Below are positions 54,990 to 64,000 of a stretch of DNA of 64,000 bases, in pieces. Both the position numbers and the translations under genes were made by a program. The notes under the pieces are model-generated. The model saw nothing but the letters and a program-made list of their open reading frames with translations. It had not been told where the DNA came from and ran no database searches. Every line of letters begins with the position of its first letter. The first letter of the stretch is position 1. This DNA is from Glandiceps talaboti (Eukaryota; Hemichordata; Enteropneusta; Spengelidae). The stretch spans positions 6,297,501 through 6,361,500 of the forward strand of contig NC_135556.1 of assembly GCF_964340395.1 (NCBI RefSeq). The letters run 5' to 3'.

Positions 54990-56728
54990 TGTGTGACTTC
55001 TTATTCTTTGTACAAACTGTTTTTTTTTAATGACTAAGGATTGTGCATTTATATGAACCTGTTTTAATCATAGTGTCTAAGATTCAGCTGTGCTAAAAAT
55101 AGGCCTAGGTTGCCAAGCAACCATAAACAGATGTTAATCTTTACGCCATTGACACAAATATGGGAAGTAGCCCATACAGATTTATGGATTTCATTGCATC
55201 AATAAAACAAGAAAATTTCATTTCCAGGCTGAAGTCAAAGTAGAACAAATCACATTTTGAAACGTCAAATGTCATTTGAAGAATTTCCCAACTCGACACC
55301 CAAGGTAATGGACCCACCAAATATCATGGCAATTGGTTCAGCGGTTTTTGACTTTAAGTTGTTCACACACACTCACGCACACATGCGCGCACGGGGCGAT
55401 GCCTATAGCACTACTGAACCTCCAGTTCAGTTGCGCTAAAAAGCAACAAGACATCATATCGCCAGCTTTTAATGAAAAATTAAAACGAAAGTCTGGACTG
55501 CAATCTCATGACTACTTTTTTCCCATATATGGTAAGGCTCATTAGCAAAAGAACTTTCACCTCGCCTGTATTCGTTTCTGTACTGCCATTACCACATCGG
55601 CAATTTTAACGTGGTGATTTTGCCACCAATATTGATCATACAAAATCAAAACTTCATAAATGAACCATTTTAGAATGAGTATTATCGTTTTTATTGACGA
55701 CTGACTCTGTTCCCAATTCAACTTAATGACTTTGTCAATCGAGAGCATACATATCTACTGGAATGAACCATTCTGTAGAAGGGGCGCAGAATTTGGATTT
55801 GAAGTCCGCAACCTTGTTTCGACCAAACACTTTGCACATAAGAATTATAGAATTAAGACTATAGCACATATTACATTGCTTGTTTGATGTCAATGGTGTC
55901 TTTTGAAAGGTGGCAGTTTACTTAAAGTCTCCTGGACTGATTTCCAATATGGCATCGGTCACAATATGTTCATTAGCATATTAATTTTTTTTTACATTAC
56001 AAAAAAAATCATCAAAAATAGAAAAGATGTGGTGACTTGAAATTAATAAATCTGAGTAAGCTACCCTCTGTGCATTGACACACCAGATATTAAAGCAATC
56101 TGACGAGGAGTATTTGAGGAGAAGATGAAAATATCATTTTTGGAAAAAAAATCGTAAAAAATTGAAAATGGCTCAGATCAACTTGGCATAAACAAATCTG
56201 AACAGCCTCCCCCACCCCCAGGAACATGCACACCAAATATCAAAGTATTTTGACTGTCACTTTCGGAGAAGATGATGAAAATAAAAAAAGTTGACAGACA
56301 GACCATGATCACTTATACCTCTATACCTACATATGTATACCAACCTATACCTAAAGCTTACGCTGTCAGCGAAAAATTAACAAGAATTTGACTTTGCTTG
56401 CATGGTTCCCTGTGGCAATTTATGTGTGCACATACAGTGCCTGTGTGTCTCTAGCGGTTTAAAATTGTTGTTATTGTAATGAACAGTGTGTGAAGCCTCT
56501 TTCTTATCTATCTAAATAGTTCTTGGACCTTGGACATTGAACATAAATAATAACACATGCCAACAAGCAAAATATCACAATTTAGTGCTTGCAAAAAGAT
56601 TTGCACTCTTACAAAAAAAATGTAATGCCAAAGCCAAAGGTGATTTTAGCTGAATTTATTTATCGTACAGTGCTATAATTTGCCTGGATATCTTAGATTG
56701 AAAGTAAATGGCCATGCAGTAATCAGTA

Positions 56729-56980
56729 AGATTTTACAGGACATTTCGCTACATTTGCAAGGTTAGACTATATCTCCTGTAAATTTTACAGGACATTTCG
56801 CTAGACCTGCAAGGTTAGACTATATCTTCTGTAAATTTTACAGGACATTTTGCTAGATTTGCAAGGTTAGACTATATCTTCTGTAAATTTTACAGAACAT
56901 TTCGCTAGACATGCAAGGTTAGACTATATCTTCTGGAAATTGTACAAGACATTTCGCTAGATTTGCAAGGTTAGACTATA
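56729..56980. repeat. 52-bp minisatellite, left part (unit 2)
   Basis: Same five copies as in unit 1, ending at the LINE junction. Confidence 0.96.
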
Positions 56981-57969
56981 TGGTGGTGTACCCCAAGGAT
57001 CTGTGCTAGGACCCATTTTATTTTTAATTTACATTAACGACATTGATGATGTAGTGCAATCCTTCATACTGAAATTTGCAGATGATACCAAGCTGTGTTC
57101 AAATGTTAACTCACAGGCAGATTGTGACAGTTTTCAAGATGATTTGAACAGATTGTCTACATGGGCTGAAGACTGGCAAATGTCTTTTAACGTAGATAAA
57201 TGTAAGATTATGCACATTGGTTCGTCAAACCAGTCACACAAGTACACCATGAATGATAAACCATTGAATTCAGTAACTGAAGAAAAGGATTTGGGTGTAT
57301 TGATTCACAACTCATTGAAAACCAGTCATCATTGTGCAGCTGCAGCTAAAAAGGCAAACAGGACACTAGGTATCATCAAACGGAACATTTCACACAAATC
57401 AAAATTCGTCATCATGAAGTTGTTCAACTCCTTAGTCAGACCACACATAGAATATGCCGTTCAGTTTTGGAACCCACACTACAAAAAAGACATTGACCTT
57501 CTCGAAAAAATACAAAGGCGAGCTACAAAGCTGATACCAGAACTGAGAAATTTAAGTTATGCAGATAGACTAAGAACACTAAATATAACCACTTTGGAAG
57601 AACGAAGGCGGAGAGGTGACTTGATTCAAGTGTTTCGTTTAATCAAGGGATTTGATAAAAGTGACTATGAGCTACTATTTAAACTTCACCAAACCAGCAG
57701 GACAAGAGGACACTCACTAAAACTTGTTAAATCTACAGTTAGACTGGATACTAGGAAATATTTCTTCTCTCAGCGTGTCATATCTCAATGGAACAATTTA
57801 CCAGAACACATCATCCAAGCCAAAACTATTGTGGACTTTAAAATTAGACTGGACCAGTACATGAACAATACAAGGGATTATATGAGCCTTTGAGGCTTTC
57901 TTCCCTTTCTTGCCATGGTTAATTTACAACTATGGCAATCACGTTAAATCACGTTAAATCACGTTAAAT
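56981..57969 (+). mobile_element. 5'-truncated LINE (reverse-transcriptase fragment), unit 2 copy
   Basis: Same insertion as in unit 1 but with an undisturbed frame. It includes the 3' hairpin and the AAATCACGTT tail. Confidence 0.92.
56982..57893 (+). CDS. LINE reverse-transcriptase C-terminal part, open frame
   Basis: 303 codons are open from GGVPQGSVLGP to a TGA. The frame has no natural start: its first codons abut the minisatellite and the nearest start-like codon is GTG at 57003. It keeps FADDTK and the thumb and C-terminal region (NRTLGIIKRNISHKSKF, RPHIEYAVQFWNPHYKKDID, RRATKLIPELRNLSYADRLR). CR1/Jockey-like by its motif style. The lack of an endonuclease and of the first RT motifs means it cannot move by itself. 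Confidence 0.92.
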   Translation, partial: GGVPQGSVLGPILFLIYINDIDDVVQSFILKFADDTKLCSNVNSQADCDSFQDDLNRLSTWAEDWQMSFNVDKCKIMHIGSSNQSHKYTMNDKPLNSVTEEKDLGVLIHNSLKTSHHCAAAAKKANRTLGIIKRNISHKSKFVIMKLFNSLVRPHIEYAVQFWNPHYKKDIDLLEKIQRRATKLIPELRNLSYADRLRTLNITTLEERRRRGDLIQVFRLIKGFDKSDYELLFKLHQTSRTRGHSLKLVKSTVRLDTRKYFFSQRVISQWNNLPEHIIQAKTIVDFKIRLDQYMNNTRDYMSL

Positions 57970-57970
57970 A

Positions 57971-58294
57971 TCTTCTGTAAATTTTACAGAACATTTCGCT
58001 AGACATGCAAGGTTAGACTATATCTTCTGGAAATTGTACAAGACATTTCGCTAGATTTGCAAGGTTAGACTATATCTTCTGTAAATTTTACAGAACATTT
58101 CGCTAGACATGCAAGGTTAGACTATATCTTCTGGGAATTGTACAAGACATTTCGCTAGATTTGCAAGGTTAGACTATATCTTCTGTAAATTTTACAGGAC
58201 ATTTCGCTGGACTTGCAAGGTTAGACTATATCTTCTGTAAATTTTACAGGACATTTCGCTAGACCTGCAAGGTTAGACTATATCTTCTGTAAAT
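57971..58294. repeat. 52-bp minisatellite, right part (unit 2)
   Basis: Same as in unit 1. Confidence 0.96.
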
Positions 58295-60040
58295 GCTATA
58301 CATGTACCATGTCAAGTACTGTTGACATTGCTTGGAAATTCCTACATTCTTGATGCTATGATCTGCTGTGATCTGTAATTATTTGTCAGAATTACAAATT
58401 ACACCCCCCCCCCCCACTGCTCATTCCATTTTGGGTGTTGTCTGTTAGACAGATAACACAACTTCACATGTACCTGAGTATTTATGTTGTTGTCAATTAT
58501 TTTGTGATAGATGTAACAATACATAATCAAAAATACACATCCCTAGTTTTCATTTTCAACAAAATTAAGATGAAACATTTTGTAAAGCAAACATCAACCT
58601 AGTACAGTACAGTAGCGGTTTCACTACGTCACTCTCAGTCCTCCGCTAGAACTGCTACAGATCAATCATGTGTAAGCTCCTATAAAAAATGTGTCCAGGA
58701 TCCTGTTCAAACTGTCTTTTTGTAGACAATATCGCCCACCTCTTTGAAATTTGAGCATATCCTATGTCTTAGTCTACCGGTATATACGTGTCGCTCTCGA
58801 TCACATTAATGCTTACTAAATGTTATTTTCAAGTGGAAATCGTACTATATTCTCAACGTTACAGCTAAATTTTCAAATTCGGTGGACATGTTGACTAATA
58901 CTGTGCATGCTCCATGTACTAGAACAATGTCGTAATGGCTGCCTAGGACTCCAAACCACTACTGAGTACTTATTGCCATTTTGAATCAAATATGGGTATA
59001 TTCGAGTACTTACGTAGTGAATTTTGCAATTGCAACAATAGCTGAAGTTAATGATTGACTGTTTTTATGAGAAAATCATGGGAGATAATTGCCAAGAGAT
59101 TTTAGACTGGCCTTGTTCAATAATAGAATTGTAGCTTTGTTTTCTTTGCAAACCCCATAAGAAATAAAAACTAAAAATGAAACTTGTTGAGTCACACAAA
59201 ATAAAACATAAAAAAGAATTTAAAAAGTATTATAAATAAAAACAAAGCTACAATTATTGCACCTAAGACCAACCCCTACAAAGAAATTGTATGTGCCATA
59301 GTGGTCTTTCATGATCTTATCTTATTACTATAAAGCAGGTATCTCTTTTTGCCTGGTAAAATACTCGTGTATCTTACCAAGCTTCTGTGATTATGGCTGG
59401 GTTTGTCCTAGTTTCACAACAGGTGTCGGAAGTATACATAATAATTACAGGAGTAGTCATTCACTTGAAGTCGCTAGTTAGCACACAACTTCCAAGAGTG
59501 CTCCAATCAACACAGACAACGGGGCAATTTATTTAGTTTACATCCAACTATTATCACTTCGACAGAAAAAACAGCAAATATGGCGAAACTATTTGAAAAC
59601 AGAAATTGGAAATTCAGAGATTGCAATCACTAATTCTTTAATAGAACCTCAAAAAATTAATCTCTGAATAAGGGGGCAAATAATATAATTTCTAAGACAA
59701 TAGATGGACTCCAGGGGAGCTGCTTTACTGTTCAGCAAAGCAGGTACTGGGTAGAGGTAAACTATCAATGAATGTTTACTAACTACAAAATTTGCTGTAA
59801 AAATAAACAATGTACGACCCCAGTATTAAACATTATAACACTGCATACTCAACTCTCGGTTGTGATTGGTCAATGCTACATCACATGTTATGGACCATTC
59901 TCGTGCTGTTCTACGATAAATGATGTAGCAGGCACTAATTAATGGAACTAGTCCCTAGCTCTATTGATTAGAACCTCATGATGACATCATATATGCACGC
60001 GAATAATGACGATATTTTCAAAGAACAACAAATTGTAAAC

Positions 60041-60226
60041 ATGTCTGGCTCGTCTGAAACTACGACCACAAGCAGCAGCCAACATGAATGTTTTGCTCGA
60101 TTCATCAAAATTTCAGAAGAAGAGCTGGCCAACATTGTCTCTGGAAAAGACTCTAAAAAAACAAAGACTGTAATCAAGACAGCGGTTGGTATTTTGGAGA
60201 ACTATTTGTTATTGGGACAACTCTAA
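60041..60226 (+). CDS. KIAA1958/QRICH1/Crypton-like N-terminal fragment (unit 2)
   Basis: Identical in sequence to 51707-51892. The upstream in-frame ATG is at 59978. Confidence 0.45.
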   Translation: MSGSSETTTTSSSQHECFARFIKISEEELANIVSGKDSKKTKTVIKTAVGILENYLLLGQL

Positions 60227-60486
60227 AAGGTTATTGTACACAATGCAAACAAACTCTGCTTGCTTGCTGGAGAAGTTTGTTATAATTATTTTAGTGTGCT
60301 GTGGTGTATGATTCTTGTTTGGTGTTATAAAACACATGTTGACTGACATTATTTGGGTGATAGCACGAGTTTGTTTCCCCTCGGGACCAGCCAGTCCCAC
60401 TAAAACAGTTTCATTTCCAATCAGGTTTTGCCCTCGGGGGAAACCAAAACAGTCTCGTTTCTGAGACTGTTTTTGTGTGACCGACT

Positions 60487-61112
60487 CACTGTACAATATC
60501 TTACCCACAACTCTCTCTGATTGGTATGCTTGGAAGTTCCTTATTTTATAACTTCTTCAGTAACCCATATTTGTCAACATTTTAGGCATGGTAATTATGC
60601 TTAATTAATATGTAACAAAAGTACTTTGGGAATCAAAAATAAAGTTCTACATTTAATTTTTGCATAAAATGTGCTAACAAGTAAATGAAGCATGTACTGT
60701 GAATAAAACACTTTTCAATGTCAAAGTATCAATCACTTGGGTAGACAGTGTGTATGATGAGTTTCAGTATGTAAATTTCTTTTGTCATACCTATTCAAAT
60801 AAATCTATATCTTTGGCAAACACATTAACAGGTGCATATATATTTCCTTAGTTTTGTGGAAAATATTTTGCATGTCTTTCAAGAAAATCTGTTGACAAAT
60901 TTCTAAAATTGCTACTCCTTCTACAACAAATCATTGATAACAGAACCAATGAAAATATATATTCAGAAACTCATCAGTGTAAATTCTACATTTTGAGAAT
61001 GGCAACAATATTTGTACAAAATCCTGTACACAGGTGAGATTTGTCTGACTTCAAGGTGCTGATGTCCAACAGTACAAATCAGTGAGAGTTGTGGGTAAAA
61101 TCTTGTACAGTG
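60487..61112. mobile_element. 626-bp element with terminal inverted repeats (unit 2)
   Basis: Copy of 52153-52778, with at least one substitution inside (CAACAGTACAAATC instead of CAACAGCACAAATC). Confidence 0.63.
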
Positions 61113-62710
61113 CGGCTAGTCCCTTGTCAACAAATGTACGCTATTGCCCACATTGTCAGTCAACAGGTGTACACTATACCACTCTCCCTGTCATTTTTTG
61201 ACAAAGGAAAGAGCAGCTATGTGGACAGCAAATGAACAGTCAGTGACAATTAACGGCTGTACATTTTTTTTAAAAACACCATAAAAAACAGGGTTATATT
61301 TGCCGATGTCGCCAAAGTCCCTACAAATTGGAACTAGCTACAGAATTAAATTCTCACTCCCAAGGCAAAAAAGAAAAAAAGTTGTTCGCTGACTGAAACA
61401 GACAATATTGCCTCCAGACGGAATTGACAGGTGTTGATTTATTCACAAAGTATAGCCGAAAATAGAAACAGACTACACTCGAAAGTTTTTTTTGTGTGGA
61501 TTTCCAAGCCTCAACAAAGTAGAAAACGGGTGGAAACTTGTAAGGGCCTGTTTCCAAAATTTACCAGATGTTTACAGAATGCCGACAAATCACGCATCCA
61601 TGAACAACATTATCACCGCGACTTTTGGCGACCCATACTGAAAAAATATACCGAGAAAAAAATACTAACCGGGTTTGTCCTAGTTTCACAGCCGGTGTCG
61701 GAACGTAATAATTACAGTAGTCGTCGTCGTCGTCGTCCACCTCAAGTCGCTAGTCGGCAGACAACTTCCAAGACGGCTTCTGGTGTCTGCAGGTATCAAT
61801 TTCAAGTTATCTCCCAGGTTTAGTCTTCGGATGTCCCATGAAGGTCCCAAAACTTGTTCCAAAGATGCTACCATACACTTGTTAGGCTGTTTTCCGACGG
61901 CGACTACCACTGTCAGTGTGACATGTCCCCACTTTCATCGCTGATGGCGATGCATGTTAGAGCCCAATTTCACTACAAAAAAAACATTATAAGTCACTGT
62001 TGAGATTAGTATAGCAGTCAACTATGCTATCACTTGGCAAGAACAAGTTGACGGCCCGTTTCAAAAGGAGACTAGCTGCATTCTGCCTTCACTGTAGTAA
62101 TACCATTGTTAGAGTCACATGTACACGTACGTATACGGTATATTCTATTTGGAAAAGTCACTGCGTCACACTGCCATGCCACCATCGCATTTACACTCGA
62201 TCATAACACCCTTTTAAACCTTGCAAATTTCTACAAAACATTTCTTCAAATACTTTCGAGTATAGAAAGTCAAATATGGTTGTCGATGAAGTTGCATGGG
62301 TAAAAACAGGCGAAAAATACGGATTTTAAGAATGGCTACGGGAACGCTAGTACACTTACCCAACATCTCAAATTGGCCGCCTGCCTCGTTCTGAGATATA
62401 TGAACCTTGACCTCCACGCCGTACCCGTACCCGTGAAGCCTTCCGACGCGACGCAGGGAGGTTTCGATACAAATTTCTCTTTAAACGGACGAAATAATAG
62501 TAACATTACAATTCAAAATGCGAGTGAAGGTATATTTGTATCTTGTAAATTTAGAAACCTTAGAAATTATCAAAAGTTGAAGATAAATTCTTAATTTATT
62601 TTGGCTGAAATACTACAAAATGACAAATTCAAAAATGCTACAAGATCAAGGGTGCTAATATGAGTAATGTCTTCATCGTTTACTTAATTACAACCAATCG
62701 ATCGGTCGAT

Positions 62711-63323
62711 TACGGCGGCCCACAGGTGACAGACGAAAACTAAATTTGTGCTATAAATAATTGATTTTTGAGGGCAAAATATTTAATAAAAGGATAACTC
62801 TTTTATTTCATACGACAAAACATTAATTTCTTGGGTCAATATAGAAATATCAAAGCAAAAAACTACAATTTCTGTGACAAATAAATTCTTTTTACGGAGC
62901 AGAAAATTAATTTGCGAAACGAAAACTTTTATTCGTGTGGCCCAACCTTTATTTTCGAGTGATAACATTTAAGTTGCGGGATAAAATGTAAATGTCAAGC
63001 CGGAATATTATTTTAAGTCCCTTACAATCTTATACTCTGACTGCAGAAACAACATTTGTCACTATACAACCTCCTTTTCTTATCGACGAGATTTACTTAA
63101 CACAGGATGCAACATTAATGTTTGGGGACGAAACATTAATACGCGAGGACAAAACTTTCTTTTTGCTTGACGGAAGTTGGACTGCATGACGGAAATTGAT
63201 TATATATCCCACAATCCTCGGCACACTCTTGGCGGCTATTTCAACTTCACGACCAGCACTATATCTGATCATGGCAAGTGGTAAACACATCAATTGTTTC
63301 CAGTGTATAATTTTTTCTCTGTC
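62711..63323. repeat. Dispersed repeat family, copy C (end of unit 2)
   Basis: Same as copy B with one visible substitution (CTTACAATC instead of CTTAAAATC). It carries the 65-codon frame at 62992-63189. Confidence 0.88.
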
Positions 63324-64000
63324 TGTGTGACTTCTTATTCTTTGTACAAACTGTTTTTTTTTAATGACTAAGGATTGTGCATTTATATGAACCTGTTTTA
63401 ATCATAGTGTCTAAGATTCAGCTGTGCTAAAAATAGGCCTAGGTTGCCAAGCAACCATAAACAGATGTTAATCTTTACGCCATTGACACAAATATGGGAA
63501 GTAGCCCATACAGATTTATGGATTTCATTGCATCAATAAAACAAGAAAATTTCATTTCCAGGCTGAAGTCAAAGTAGAACAAATCACATTTTGAAACGTC
63601 AAATGTCATTTGAAGAATTTCCCAACTCGACACCCAAGGTAATGGACCCACCAAATATCATGGCAATTGGTTCAGCGGTTTTTGACTTTAAGTTGTTCAC
63701 ACACACTCACGCACACATGCGCGCACGGGGCGATGCCTATAGCACTACTGAACCTCCAGTTCAGTTGCGCTAAAAAGCAACAAGACATCATATCGCCAGC
63801 TTTTAATGAAAAATTAAAACGAAAGTCTGGACTGCAATCTCATGACTACTTTTTTCCCATATATGGTAAGGCTCATTAGCAAAAGAACTTTCACCTCGCC
63901 TGTATTCGTTTCTGTACTGCCATTACCACATCGGCAATTTTAACGTGGTGATTTTGCCACCAATATTGATCATACAAAATCAAAACTTCATAAATGAACC
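63324..64000. repeat. 8.33-kb tandem segmental duplication, unit 3 (cut by window end)
   Basis: The first 677 bp of a third unit, without visible difference from unit 2 in the part seen. The array continues beyond the window. Confidence 0.97.

Larger units (their letters stand above)
54990..63323. repeat. 8.33-kb tandem segmental duplication, unit 2
   Basis: 8,334 bp, almost identical to unit 1. Within it are the same elements at +8,324 (before the 11-bp indel) or about +8,334 (after). Confidence 0.98.

Overview
The window is animal nuclear DNA, AT-rich, intron-rich and full of microsatellites. It has GT-AG introns, a metazoan-type cyclic-nucleotide-binding gene, non-LTR retrotransposon fragments and a large tandem segmental duplication. 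No ribosomal RNA, convincing tRNA, CRISPR array or bacterial-type operon was seen. The repeat style suggests an invertebrate, possibly marine, but the species cannot be fixed from sequence alone.

Region 1 (about 5.8-23.9 kb, plus strand) holds a gene that can be assembled from 15 exons. All splice phases agree and give a 2,946-nt open frame (981 codons plus stop). The product is a CNBD2-like protein: a long disordered Ser/Arg/Pro-rich N-terminus, one well-preserved cyclic-nucleotide-binding domain (CNBD), and a second CNBD that is degenerate and split by a disordered insert. Introns carry long (TA)n, (GTAT)n and (CA)n runs. Intron 3 contains the most striking signal of the window: two sequences matching the type I hammerhead self-cleaving ribozyme core. 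Each is the right half of a fold-back inverted duplication, and both lie among (TA)n tracts. Such ribozymes mark Penelope-like elements and retrozymes.

Region 2 (24-36 kb) is intergenic and repeat-rich. It has a 370-bp fold-back element, several smaller inverted repeats, the 3' end of a minus-strand LINE, a dispersed repeat family that recurs inside the 8.3-kb units, a 38-bp minisatellite and a 46/23-bp minisatellite array of about 1.2 kb.

Region 3 (36.1-40.4 kb, minus strand) looks like a gene of very short Lys/Glu-rich exons. The last five exons are phase-consistent and end in a stop codon. The upstream half contains duplicated mini-exons, three of which have stops in every frame.

Region 4 (41.2-46.4 kb) has about 16 copies of a 133-bp satellite, then about seven copies of a 115-bp repeat, with a complex inverted repeat at 45.0-45.2 kb.

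Region 5 (46,666-64,000) is a tandem array of an 8.33-kb unit: two full copies and the start of a third, almost identical. Each full unit contains a 5'-truncated LINE reverse-transcriptase fragment inserted cleanly into a 52-bp minisatellite, a short ORF resembling the N-terminus of KIAA1958/QRICH1/Crypton-derived proteins, MITE-like inverted repeats and a copy of the region-2 repeat family at its end.
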